This document shows, piece by piece, positions 24,155 to 31,413 of a DNA stretch of 35,542 bases. The position numbers and the translations under genes were made by a program. The stretch is from positions 1-35,542 of IMG/VR virus record IMGVR_UViG_3300028837_002960, one strand, 5' to 3'. Positions within the stretch are counted from its first letter, which is position 1. Each line of letters begins with the position of its first letter. The notes under the pieces are model-generated. The model worked only from the letters and a program-made list of their open reading frames with translations. It searched no databases and was not told where the DNA came from. This DNA is from a virus.

Positions 24155-25111
24155 CTATCCGATAACATCCTCGATGAAGTAGCCACAGTACTCACAGACC
24201 ACTTTTTCGTCCAGAATTTCGCAGGGCTCAATGAAATCGGCCTTGCGAGCCGCATCGCGCCACTTCGAGGTCTGGAACTTCTGCGACACGAACTGAAGCC
24301 CGAGCGTGAGCGTCCGCGGGGTCAGCGCGTTCGGCGCCACGTAAGCCACCAGCACGTGATTGCCCCACATGTTCGAACCCGAATATGTCTGGCCCTCCTC
24401 TGCCGAATCGTACGCGCTGCCGGGGATCAGGACCTTCATGTTCCAAAGCGTCGCAGGCAAGTCGCCGTTGACCAGCAGGTCAGAATGGGTATGCTTGACG
24501 AGATCGCGTACAGTCGGATCGCGCTTGACCACCTTCGATACCTGCGCGGGAATGACAATGACGTTCGGGTCGTTCCCGGTGTCTTCGCGGACCGCTTCCT
24601 TCGCGGTGTCGATCCGCACCTCGATCGCGTCCTCCGTCGAGTCGGTATCGAACGCAGCGTTATTCCACTGCTCGTCGCCGGCCAGTTGTGTGGTATGCCC
24701 CGAAGTCGCATACGCAGTCGCCACAAAAATCGTGTCGACCACACGCTTTTCCTTGTTCAGCAGAATCATGTTTGTCAGATTCTGCGTCACGTCGAAGTCT
24801 GGCGCCAGCGGCGCGTCTGCATTCTTCCGCATCCGGTCGGTTACGAAGTCTTTCAGCGCATGTTCCCTACAGCGATATGTCGGCGTCGAATCAATCTTCC
24901 AGGAATCGACCTGTTGGGATTCGGCGCCATCGGCGCGGACGTCCTCGGTTATTCGGAAATCCTGGCGTCCGTACACGAAATAGGAATCGCTTTCCTTGAT
25001 TACGGCAACCGGCGGCATGATCTGGTCCGCGATCAGCCCGCCGTTTTTGTACTTTAGCGAAAAATTAGTTAATGCTCGATCGATATGAATCGTTCCGGCT
25101 TTAGTTGCCAC
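24155..25111 (-). CDS. Major capsid protein
   Basis: A 318-residue protein with the features of an HK97-fold phage coat protein. Its N-terminal part (RALTNFSLKYKNGGLIADQIMPPV ... ESDSYFVYGRQDFRI) has the QIMP..V segment common in coat proteins that contact the scaffold. Central helices (KRVVDTIFVATAYA, EAIEVRIDTAKEAV) and the strand VLVAYVAPNALTPRTL fit the family. It follows protease/scaffold and decoration genes. The start is GTG 25111, set by GGAGGTG seven bases upstream. The C-terminal CEILDEKVVCEYCGYFIEDVIG contains three cysteines, unusual for a coat protein. A strong terminator follows. Confidence 0.85.
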   Translation of the reverse strand: MATKAGTIHIDRALTNFSLKYKNGGLIADQIMPPVAVIKESDSYFVYGRQDFRITEDVRADGAESQQVDSWKIDSTPTYRCREHALKDFVTDRMRKNADAPLAPDFDVTQNLTNMILLNKEKRVVDTIFVATAYATSGHTTQLAGDEQWNNAAFDTDSTEDAIEVRIDTAKEAVREDTGNDPNVIVIPAQVSKVVKRDPTVRDLVKHTHSDLLVNGDLPATLWNMKVLIPGSAYDSAEEGQTYSGSNMWGNHVLVAYVAPNALTPRTLTLGLQFVSQKFQTSKWRDAARKADFIEPCEILDEKVVCEYCGYFIEDVIG

Positions 25112-25141
25112 TATGTTTCACCTCCATTATTTTCAGTTTGG

Positions 25142-25549
25142 TTAACTCTGGTATTCGCACGGGATCATAAGCTGGCAAACCACCAGCGAGTTTGCGGTGG
25201 TCGCCGCGCTCAAAGCCTGGCCCACATATCCAGTTCCCGAGTCGTCGACACCTGGTACGAACGGACGGACCCGACCCTGGACATCTGCGATGACCAGCAG
25301 GTCGCCGATGGTCACGGCCGCCGATATCTTGACTTTCGCGGCACCGGCTACTTGGAAATAGCCCGTTCTCTCGGCCGCGAGTTCGTCGTCGCGCAGCACG
25401 CCGGCAATGTTAGCCGCGAGTGCGTCTGCCGGGCGCGTACACTGCCCTTCGGTTGCGGTGTCGAGCACTGCGACACAGTGCTGATTCAGTGTCGTTTCCT
25501 CGGCCTTCATTTTGTAGGTCGCGAGTTGTTTTTCGTCGATTTCCGGCAT
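25142..25549 (-). CDS. Head decoration protein, DUF2190-like
   Basis: A 135-residue small beta-rich protein directly before the major capsid gene, where capsid decoration proteins lie. The sequence shows the DUF2190-like repeated pattern: LAANIAGVLRDDE, GYFQVAGAAKVKISAAVTIGDLLVIADVQGRVRPF, and GYVGQALSAATTANSLVVCQLM. Such proteins sit on the capsid lattice and stabilise it. ATG 25549 has a perfect GGAGGTG ribosome site, as strong as that of the capsid gene, consistent with high expression. The Cys in VVCQLMIPCEY is unexplained. Confidence 0.75.
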   Translation of the reverse strand: MPEIDEKQLATYKMKAEETTLNQHCVAVLDTATEGQCTRPADALAANIAGVLRDDELAAERTGYFQVAGAAKVKISAAVTIGDLLVIADVQGRVRPFVPGVDDSGTGYVGQALSAATTANSLVVCQLMIPCEYQS

Positions 25550-25588
25550 TGGAATTTCACCTCCATTTTCAGATCAATAAATAAATGT

Positions 25589-25602
25589 CGCCCGAATGGG
25601 CG
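25589..25602 (-). promoter_or_regulatory. GC hairpin between scaffold and decoration genes
   Basis: A CGCCC/GGGCG stem with a 4-base loop lies two bases past the protease/scaffold stop codon and is followed on the minus strand by an interrupted T-rich run (ACATTTATTTATT). It resembles a weak terminator or mRNA-end hairpin that could give the decoration and capsid transcripts their own start or protection. No promoter is visible. Confidence 0.35.
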
Positions 25603-25603
25603 G

Positions 25604-26191
25604 CTACTCTTTTTCCTCGACATCGAGCGGCAACGGCCGTGTGTACTTCAGGGTTGCGGTTGCGGCTTTCGCGTAATCGGCCGCATCGCTCAGGTCGAGG
25701 CCGTTTTCTTTGGCATACTTCGCCATTTCCTCGTCCTCTTTCACGATCTTGTCTTCGCCGGTGCCGGGTGCGAGGCCGCCGCCATCCGTGCCGTGTTCCT
25801 TCAGCTCGGGCGCTATGCTCATCTTTTCGTACTTCTCGAAAAGTGATTTCCGCACATCGCCCTCGGCGGCTGCATACTGGCCCTTCACGTCCTCAGCGAT
25901 TGCCGGCTGAATCCGGGTCGCGATTAGTTTGCCAAAACGCTCGACATCGGCTTCGTCAGCCGCTTTCGCGCGCTTTTCATCGGCTGCTACGTACTCAGCG
26001 ATTTTTACATCCTTGTCCGCGACATCCTTTTCGAGTGCGTCAACCTTCGTTGCGAGTTCATCGTGCTGGGTTTTGACAGTTTCCAGGCCCTTGACGTATT
26101 CAGCGGCTTGCTTTTTTTCCGCCGCTTCGTACTCCGAAACTTTCGCCTGAAGCCTTTTGTTTTCGGCTTCGAGTTTCTGTTTCTCATCCAT
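25604..26191 (-). CDS. Nested scaffold protein from an internal start
   Basis: Inside the protease gene, an in-frame ATG at 26191 (residue 350) is preceded by a perfect GGAGGTGA ribosome site seven bases away, as strong as those of the capsid genes. Translation from here gives a 195-residue protein beginning MDEKQKLEAENK and consisting mainly of a long coiled coil, the expected structure of a head scaffold. Lambda C/Nu3 and Mu I/Z use the same arrangement: one gene encodes protease plus scaffold, and a nested start makes scaffold alone in excess. Confidence 0.75.
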   Translation of the reverse strand: MDEKQKLEAENKRLQAKVSEYEAAEKKQAAEYVKGLETVKTQHDELATKVDALEKDVADKDVKIAEYVAADEKRAKAADEADVERFGKLIATRIQPAIAEDVKGQYAAAEGDVRKSLFEKYEKMSIAPELKEHGTDGGGLAPGTGEDKIVKEDEEMAKYAKENGLDLSDAADYAKAATATLKYTRPLPLDVEEKE

Positions 26192-27238
26192 GCTTGTTTC
26201 ACCTCCATCGGTGTGTTTTTGAATTTCTGAGATTATGTTGCCGGAGTCCACCGAATAGCAGTAGACAACCCCATTTTCATGCTGTGAAAAAATATCTTTC
26301 AGAGGAAGCGCCGACTGTGCAGCGCCCAGCAAGGCCACGCCAATTAGTTCGGGGGTCGAGCCATTCCGTATGATTTCAGCCGATCGCTTGCGAAATCCGC
26401 TCTGTTTCATTTCCTTGTAAACGTCAACAGGGATTTTTACAAGATCAGCGAGCAGGGATTTGCCCTTCATGCGCAGATTTTCAACCCAGCCAACCGCGCG
26501 TTCGGCCTGATCCGCCCAATGACCAAGCTTCAGCGGTATGCCATCAGAGCGCGAAACCTTTATCAGTTTTTCGAGGTCTTCTTTTTTATACTCGGTTTCT
26601 ATCCCTGACGAGTCAGTCCATTTGCCAGCCCGGAATATCTCGACCCCCTCGACGGCATACAGGTCATCTAGCTTGGGATCAGGGGGATTATCCGCCGCAG
26701 GCTTGCCCTGCGTCGGTGCCGATACAAAGTGAATGATCCCGTCTCGGACAACCGGATATGCCGCACCTATATTACTCGCGGCCGCAATCTCTCGCGCTTG
26801 CGCGAGGCTATATTTCGACGCATCAAGCTGAAAGCCGGCTGCGTTTTTGCTGTTTTCGGAGTTGCGCTGTTCGCCAATTTCCACAGCGCGCATCTGCTCG
26901 CCACACTCAGAACATTCCTGCGCGTTGCACTTGATACCTTCGGCGACCATCACCGTATATCCGCATTCCGGGCATTCGCATTTATGTTCACCGTGGGGAT
27001 GTGCATGTGCTGCGCTTTCGGACTTCTTTTCTTTTTCCACCCACCTATCCTCTTTTATCTCGTGGCCCTCTTTCCATTGGCCGATCGCTACGGCCCATAC
27101 GTTCTCGGCTTCATCCTCATCAATCGCCTCGGCAATCGCGGCAATCGCGTTTATCTGTGACAGCGTGAGCTTCACATCATCCAGCTTTTCGAGATTCGGC
27201 ATGGCCTCGACAGCATCTTTTATCGTTTTCCACGGCAT
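25604..27238 (-). CDS. Prohead protease with scaffold domain (Mu gpI-like), ChaB-like N-terminus
   Basis: A 544-residue protein from ATG 27238 (GAGGTGAT ribosome site). Residues 1-70 resemble ChaB-like domains (MPWKTIKDAV ... VWAVAIGQWKEGHE). A His-rich stretch and a zinc ribbon follow (C87, C89, C92, C104, C109, C112). Residues about 190-340 match the Mu-type head maturation protease (LKLGHWADQAERAVGWVENL ... LLADLVKIP ... RKRSAEIIRNG). The C-terminal 195 residues are a coiled-coil, Glu/Lys/Ala-rich scaffold domain which can also be made from an internal start (see 25604-26191). The protease would cleave scaffold and itself during head maturation. Zinc-ribbon insertion in such a protease is uncommon. 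Confidence 0.8.
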   Translation of the reverse strand: MPWKTIKDAVEAMPNLEKLDDVKLTLSQINAIAAIAEAIDEDEAENVWAVAIGQWKEGHEIKEDRWVEKEKKSESAAHAHPHGEHKCECPECGYTVMVAEGIKCNAQECSECGEQMRAVEIGEQRNSENSKNAAGFQLDASKYSLAQAREIAAASNIGAAYPVVRDGIIHFVSAPTQGKPAADNPPDPKLDDLYAVEGVEIFRAGKWTDSSGIETEYKKEDLEKLIKVSRSDGIPLKLGHWADQAERAVGWVENLRMKGKSLLADLVKIPVDVYKEMKQSGFRKRSAEIIRNGSTPELIGVALLGAAQSALPLKDIFSQHENGVVYCYSVDSGNIISEIQKHTDGGETSMDEKQKLEAENKRLQAKVSEYEAAEKKQAAEYVKGLETVKTQHDELATKVDALEKDVADKDVKIAEYVAADEKRAKAADEADVERFGKLIATRIQPAIAEDVKGQYAAAEGDVRKSLFEKYEKMSIAPELKEHGTDGGGLAPGTGEDKIVKEDEEMAKYAKENGLDLSDAADYAKAATATLKYTRPLPLDVEEKE

Positions 27239-27300
27239 GGTATCACCTCGTTGTTTCTTGATTCTCCCGATTCCCCCGGAACCGCTATCCACTTTCTATG

Positions 27301-27471
27301 TCAACCTCGACCTTTCAGCGCGTGATATTTCCGGAATTCGATAACGGCTTTTTCGTACCCAACTGCATCGGCCTGTCGTGCTAGCCAGTTTACTTGGCCG
27401 GTTGTTAGATTTACACCACCTACTCGGCGCAGTCTTTCCGGCGCATCAAGCCGTTTCGCGTAAATATCCAT
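27301..27471 (-). CDS. Small phage protein between portal and protease genes
   Basis: This 56-residue ORF starts at ATG 27471, with GGGAGAAACGTGGGAA upstream, and ends at TGA 27301. It fills the gap of about 260 bases between the portal and protease genes. The peptide begins MDIYAKRLDAPERLRR, contains TGQVNWLARQADAVGYEKAV and ends with a basic helix (EFRKYHALKGRG). A helical, positively charged small protein in this place may be a head assembly factor, but no family is recognised. Coding character, ribosome site and exact fit in the gap make it likely real. Confidence 0.7.
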   Translation of the reverse strand: MDIYAKRLDAPERLRRVGGVNLTTGQVNWLARQADAVGYEKAVIEFRKYHALKGRG

Positions 27472-27490
27472 TTCCCACGTTTCTCCCGTT

Positions 27491-27502
27491 GTCGCGAAGC
27501 GA
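27491..27502 (-). promoter_or_regulatory. Hairpin motif copy 2, after portal stop
   Basis: The 12-base version of the hairpin motif GTCGCTTCGCGA(C) lies one base after the portal-MuF stop codon. The core forms a 4-bp stem with a 3-base loop. It is the second of two copies placed just after stop codons; no T tract follows. Confidence 0.3.
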
Positions 27503-27503
27503 T

Positions 27504-30092
27504 TTACTTCAACCCGCCAAATTCCTTTGTGACCAGTCGCATGTCGGGCGGATCGCCGAATCCTTGCTTCTCAAAATCGGGATCATTATACGGCACCGGC
27601 ACCCAGCGGCTTCGACACTCGCAATGCGCCGGAAAATCGTATGGTGTCGGCTCGTTCGCCGGATAAATCTGACCATCCACACTGGCGCAAAAATCCGTTT
27701 GTCGAGAATCGGCAATTCCGCTGGGCATAATCCCTGGGAAATCATCGATCACGGCCGGGTCCTGGTATGCCAGTTTTTGTGCTTGCGCGAGTGCGCGGGT
27801 CGTGTTCGTTCTCACGATGTTTTCGAGCCGCGACGCCTTCAGCAGCCCCGCTTCAACCGCTTCACCGCGCGCAATATAGCTTTCAAATACCTGCCCGACC
27901 TGCCCGACTATTTGGGCCTCGCCCAGCCCGGCTTCCATGCCGCCAAAGATCGCTTTTTTTACCCCGGTCAACAATTCCGTATCAACGACATCCGTTACCC
28001 AGAACTTTGTCCGCCGTGTCTGGCGCGCCACTATTTTCCCCATCAGCGCTCCGCGGGCCTTGCGGATTTTCGCCCAATCACCCGACGCTTTCCATGCACC
28101 CACCTGCGCAAGTGCAGCTTCCGGTGGCTGTGCTTCTAGGCCAATGCTCAGTGCATATTCCCACACCAACGACTCATAATCGATTTCGTATGCCGAATAT
28201 TTCGATTCTGGTATCACCTCAGTCGGCTGGTCCACTTCTTTTAGCCCGACCAGATACCCTTCGGTTGTCACGTTGTTGAAAAAATCAACTGCCTTGTGTC
28301 GCAAACCCGCCATCGGGCCGGCCGGGATTTTCAACTTGTCGATGTCCCCGCCATCGCGAATCAATTTCCGGGTCTGGTTTTTCATCGCATCACGCATGGC
28401 CTCAAAGTCCGGTCGCACGTCGGCAATGAACCCGGCTTCGGCTTCGTCGCGTTCCGCGATTTGTTTCTTATACCACGACACGCCGCCCAGCCGCCGTTCG
28501 CATGAATACATTGACGCGGCATTCAGCTCGCGCACGGGTGTGCGAGCGTAATCCAATTTATTGTTTTGTGCATGTTGCCCCGACCCGTCCGCGGGGGCAG
28601 CCTCCGTGCCGGGCGCGGGCTCCGAGTCTTCGGTCTTCGTATCTGGGGCGCCCTCTAAACCAGCAGTCCCTGCGGCCGCGGGACCGTCCGGTTCCGGCAC
28701 CGGGAGAGCGCCCCCATCAATTTGTCCTGCATCTTCTTCTTCATCCCCGCCGATCGCCTTGCCCACCGAAACAAATGGTTCATTATTGTCGAGTTCCCGT
28801 AACCACGGCAGCCCCATCCGTTCGCGCAGTATATTCGCGTCCGAGTTGGTCAACATCTTGGTCGACACCAGTTTGAACAAATCGTCCATGTTCGCGACCA
28901 TCAAGCGGCCCTTGCGCGGCTGCCACTCAAACCGCGGCACCTCAACACCTTCACCATAATTGTATTTCACCAGTAATCTCAAAATCTGTTCCCGGATCAC
29001 GGTTTCCGCAAGGTCCCGGCGCAGGAAGGTTACGTAATCTTCTTTTGTTTCTGCGTGTATATTGCCGAGCGCATACGAACCGGCCTTGTCACCGGTGCCG
29101 CTGGTCAGCGTCTGGCCGAGTATCCCTTTTACAATCTGTTTGTCATGGTAGGCTATCGCATTTTTGAACCCAACTTCCCCGCGGCCGGCCGCCTCGATAA
29201 ACTCAACAATCAAATCCTCTGGAATAACTGCGGCTGTGTCGCTCACCATGTCTTGTAAGATTTTGAGCAGGTCATTTCGCTTTGCGGCCATCGAAATCGG
29301 ATAACGGCCAATCCGCAGCGGCATCCCGAACCGCTCGAGATAAACATTTTGCATTTTCATTAAAAAATCTTTTGAAAACCAGTGTTTGTACACAGACCTC
29401 AGATCAGACCGGCCATACGGTCGTTCGTACTCCGGCTGGTATGTATAAAGCACAAATTTTTCAACGGGAATTTCAGTTTTCTCCGCCTCCAATGGCTTTA
29501 AAAACAGTTTTTCCATATTCCCGTAATCGTCTAGCCCAAACTCATAATACCGTGGGTCTTTCGATTTCAGCCACTTCAATCCCCACTTGCCGGCATGGTC
29601 GCCGCTTCCAATCGGCTCGAGCGTAAGTTCGGCAATCGCATAGCCGTATGCAAGCGCGTCCATCAGGCCCCAGACCGCCCGAACCACCGACCCTCGCATC
29701 CGTTCGAGCGAATACTGACAAAATGCCGCCACATCCCGGTCGATCTGTTTTTCGGTTACTGGCAATACCGCCCAGTCAGCCGAAATAACACCGAATTTTT
29801 TGCCGTTCACAGCGTTGCGAACCTCGGCGTCTTTTAACATGTCCGAATAAATATTTAATCCTCGGCGCTGGATTAAATCGTCGAAATTCGAGTAATCCGA
29901 TAGCGTCCCGCCCTCACCGCCGCGGGCCATGACCACGCCAACATCTTCGCCGTATTCGCGGTCAAGCTTTCCGGCCATTTTAATCGCACTGGCGGCCGCA
30001 GCACTGGCTGCATACGTTAAAATTGACTCACGCGCACGCGAAAAAAGACCGGAACCGCTCGACCCCGGTCCTACAACTGCTCGCTCTGTCAT
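27504..30092 (-). CDS. Portal protein (DUF935/Mu gp29-like) fused to MuF/SPP1 gp7-like head morphogenesis domain
   Basis: The 862-residue product joins two proteins that are separate in Mu. Residues about 60-465 are the DUF935-type portal (GLNIYSDMLKDAEVRNAV, RVWGLMDALAYGYAIAEL-like helices, DLAETVIREQILRLLVKYNYGEG, LVSTKMLTNSDANILRERMGLP). A disordered Ala/Pro/Glu/Asp linker spans about 470-525. Residues about 535-862 are the MuF domain, ending in the conserved ADSRQTDFCASVDGQIYP ... PAHCECRSRW signature. The portal forms the dodecameric DNA gate; MuF proteins are minor head proteins ejected or placed at the portal. Residues about 537-550 (GVSWYKKQIAERD) recur at the end of the DUF5131 protein. 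Start ATG 30092. Confidence 0.85.
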   Translation of the reverse strand: MTERAVVGPGSSGSGLFSRARESILTYAASAAAASAIKMAGKLDREYGEDVGVVMARGGEGGTLSDYSNFDDLIQRRGLNIYSDMLKDAEVRNAVNGKKFGVISADWAVLPVTEKQIDRDVAAFCQYSLERMRGSVVRAVWGLMDALAYGYAIAELTLEPIGSGDHAGKWGLKWLKSKDPRYYEFGLDDYGNMEKLFLKPLEAEKTEIPVEKFVLYTYQPEYERPYGRSDLRSVYKHWFSKDFLMKMQNVYLERFGMPLRIGRYPISMAAKRNDLLKILQDMVSDTAAVIPEDLIVEFIEAAGRGEVGFKNAIAYHDKQIVKGILGQTLTSGTGDKAGSYALGNIHAETKEDYVTFLRRDLAETVIREQILRLLVKYNYGEGVEVPRFEWQPRKGRLMVANMDDLFKLVSTKMLTNSDANILRERMGLPWLRELDNNEPFVSVGKAIGGDEEEDAGQIDGGALPVPEPDGPAAAGTAGLEGAPDTKTEDSEPAPGTEAAPADGSGQHAQNNKLDYARTPVRELNAASMYSCERRLGGVSWYKKQIAERDEAEAGFIADVRPDFEAMRDAMKNQTRKLIRDGGDIDKLKIPAGPMAGLRHKAVDFFNNVTTEGYLVGLKEVDQPTEVIPESKYSAYEIDYESLVWEYALSIGLEAQPPEAALAQVGAWKASGDWAKIRKARGALMGKIVARQTRRTKFWVTDVVDTELLTGVKKAIFGGMEAGLGEAQIVGQVGQVFESYIARGEAVEAGLLKASRLENIVRTNTTRALAQAQKLAYQDPAVIDDFPGIMPSGIADSRQTDFCASVDGQIYPANEPTPYDFPAHCECRSRWVPVPYNDPDFEKQGFGDPPDMRLVTKEFGGLK
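28444..28484 (-). repeat. Inverted repeat copy B (in portal-MuF gene)
   Basis: Minus-strand sequence from 28484 to 28444 equals 784-824 with one mismatch over 41 bases. It encodes the start of the MuF half of the portal fusion, just after the disordered linker. Confidence 0.9.
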
Positions 30093-30111
30093 GGGAAAAG
30101 TCCTTGCGAAA

Positions 30112-30339
30112 CTATGTTTTTACCGAATTGACCATCCGGTCAATTTTGTCCGGCGCCACGTCAACCTCATGGCCCGCTATCTCACGAAGTCTATGTTTGT
30201 ATCTGTATAAAAAATCGGCGTAGCGCCGACATTCCCGCTGTACATTGCAATCGTGGCACTGTAGGCCGATCAGGTGTCTTTTGCGCTCATTGCCGATTCT
30301 GTTCTTAATTTCCCCGAAACAATCATGTGGGCCTTGCAT
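30112..30339 (-). CDS. Small Cys-motif protein before the portal gene
   Basis: A 75-residue protein from ATG 30339, chosen because GAAGGGAA lies just upstream while the longer frame has no such site. The centre has CHDCNVQREC, a C-x2-C-x5-C knuckle that could bind zinc, followed by a basic region (RRYADFLYRYKHRLRE). It lies between the small HTH-like gene and the portal gene. No family is recognised; DNA or RNA binding or a packaging role is possible from context. Confidence 0.6.
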   Translation of the reverse strand: MQGPHDCFGEIKNRIGNERKRHLIGLQCHDCNVQRECRRYADFLYRYKHRLREIAGHEVDVAPDKIDRMVNSVKT

Positions 30340-30396
30340 AATTTTCCCTTCACCCCTATTAATGCGGCAGGATTTCCGCAAAATATAACCGCGGCT

Positions 30397-30405
30397 AAAA
30401 AAAAA
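30397..30405 (-). other. T9 homopolymer after stop codon
   Basis: Nine T follow directly on the TGA stop (30406-30408) of the upstream gene on the minus strand. The nearest hairpin (CCAGCC/GGCTGG, 14-base loop) lies 11 bases before the T run, too far for a standard terminator, so termination is uncertain. Confidence 0.4.
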
Positions 30406-30681
30406 TCACGCTATTTCCAGCCGCTTCACCACTGCCGGCTGGCTTATGCCCTGAAACCCCGCAATTTCACGCTGCCGGAATTGCCCCCCCGCAGCCAGGT
30501 ACTGCGCTTCGCGCTTCTCGGCCCGCTGGTCACGCCATGCTTCCTCGGCATCGAGCACTTCGACCAGCAGGTCGGTAAAGTCCGTGTTCCAAAAGCTTGC
30601 CCGGCTCTGAATCCAGAAATAAAATGCATCGCCGCGTTCAAACGGTCGAAACGGGTATCCCAATTTCCACCAGTCACGCAT
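30406..30681 (-). CDS. Small protein with C-terminal helix-turn-helix-like segment
   Basis: A 91-residue protein overlapping the upstream gene by eight bases (ATGCGTGA). Its N-terminal part is aromatic (MRDWWKLGYPFRPFERGDAFYFW), the middle helical and charged (LDAEEAWRDQRAEKREAQYLAAGG), and the end (FRQREIAGFQGISQPAVVKRLEI) looks like a helix-turn-helix with sharp turn at GISQPAV. It could be a DNA-binding packaging or regulatory protein. A competing frame at 30444-30677 has poor protein character and is rejected. No family recognised. Confidence 0.6.
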   Translation of the reverse strand: MRDWWKLGYPFRPFERGDAFYFWIQSRASFWNTDFTDLLVEVLDAEEAWRDQRAEKREAQYLAAGGQFRQREIAGFQGISQPAVVKRLEIA

Positions 30682-31159
30682 GGGTTTCTCCCTCGGCGTC
30701 CGTCCTCACAATCCCCACCAGATCACCCCCAGCAACATTCGCGATGTCGCGAAGCGACTCGATGTCCACCTCCCCTTCGCGGATCGCATCGCGCATGGCC
30801 TCGAGCCGCACTCCGACCGTGCCTTGCAGCGCAATCCGGGCCGGGCCAACCATCCGAGAGCCGGCATTGATTGCGCCTCGCCATGAATCGATCGCCTTGT
30901 CCGCCAGGATCAACGCGGCATCACATTCGGTCAGCCGGATTTCGCCGAGTCGGCCGTGCAATTCCACGATCCGACCGAGCAGCGCATCAACTGCCATGCG
31001 CCCAATCTGACACGCCGGACACCGACACGAGTGAGAAACTTCAACCCGCGCTATCATGTCCGGTTGTGTCGTCTCCGGTTCGCAAACCCTTTCTTCTGTC
31101 TTGCCTTCCACCGCTGCGGGCAGTGCCTTGAATCCGAACAAATCGCCAATCCCTTTCAT
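30674..31159 (-). CDS. Hypothetical phage protein
   Basis: A 161-residue protein starting at ATG 31159 in an ATGA overlap with the upstream gene. Residues about 42-56 contain SHSCRCPACQIGRM with three cysteines; the rest is helical (VDALLGRIVELHGRLGEIRL, CDAALILADKAIDSWRGAI, GVRLEAMRDAIREGEVDIESLRDI). The helices and position between the terminase and portal genes would suit a packaging accessory or adaptor, but nothing diagnostic is seen. The hairpin 13-mer GTCGCTTCGCGAC occurs inside this gene (30746-30758), so that motif is not restricted to gene ends. Confidence 0.55.
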   Translation of the reverse strand: MKGIGDLFGFKALPAAVEGKTEERVCEPETTQPDMIARVEVSHSCRCPACQIGRMAVDALLGRIVELHGRLGEIRLTECDAALILADKAIDSWRGAINAGSRMVGPARIALQGTVGVRLEAMRDAIREGEVDIESLRDIANVAGGDLVGIVRTDAEGETHA

Positions 31160-31383
31160 TTTTTCAAGCCCCTTTCACCTAAAAATTCAACTATCATTAA
31201 CAATATTTCAAAACCGATATCATCGGGATCATCCGTGCTCCGTGCCTCGCCACGACGCACACAATCTGCCACAGCACAGGACTGACAATCCATTGAGCGC
31301 TGCCAAAATTCACAAATATACCACGTGCCGACTGACCCGATCGCCGGAAATTCAATCTGTCGGAGATGGTCGATCATATCCAT
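31156..31383 (-). CDS. Small Cys-rich phage protein
   Basis: A 75-residue protein from ATG 31383, which has AGGAGG nine bases upstream; the GTG two codons earlier is too close to that site. Cysteines at CEFWQRSMDCQSCAVADC (about residues 23-40) could bind a metal, and the C-terminus is a hydrophobic helix (GFEILLMIVEFLGERG). It is coupled by ATGA to the next gene. Unknown function; one of three small Cys-motif proteins in the packaging region. Confidence 0.6.
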   Translation of the reverse strand: MDMIDHLRQIEFPAIGSVGTWYICEFWQRSMDCQSCAVADCVRRGEARSTDDPDDIGFEILLMIVEFLGERGLKK

Positions 31384-31413
31384 TTTCACTTTCCTCCTGG
31401 CGGCGCCGGCGCC

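Noticed and set aside
24356-25846. Long plus-strand frames opposite the capsid and decoration genes (24356-25057, 25085-25846)
   Set aside because: They are antisense to well-supported structural genes, cross gene boundaries, are rich in Arg/His/Ser/Pro as expected for complement frames, and lack ribosome sites.
27299-27304. TTGACA on the minus strand before the protease gene as a -35 element
   Set aside because: No TATAAT-like element at 16-18 bases; the hexamer overlaps the stop codon of the small upstream gene.
27378-28139. 253-codon plus-strand frame opposite the portal 3' end
   Set aside because: Shadow of the MuF region; composition is antisense-like and it would bury the 56-residue gene.
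30397-30405. T9 run as terminator of the small packaging genes
   Set aside because: The nearest stem ends 11 bases earlier and has a 14-base loop, so a functional intrinsic terminator is not supported.
30444-30677. Alternative 77-codon frame overlapping the HTH-like small gene
   Set aside because: The overlapping 30406-30681 frame has better protein character and a coupled start.
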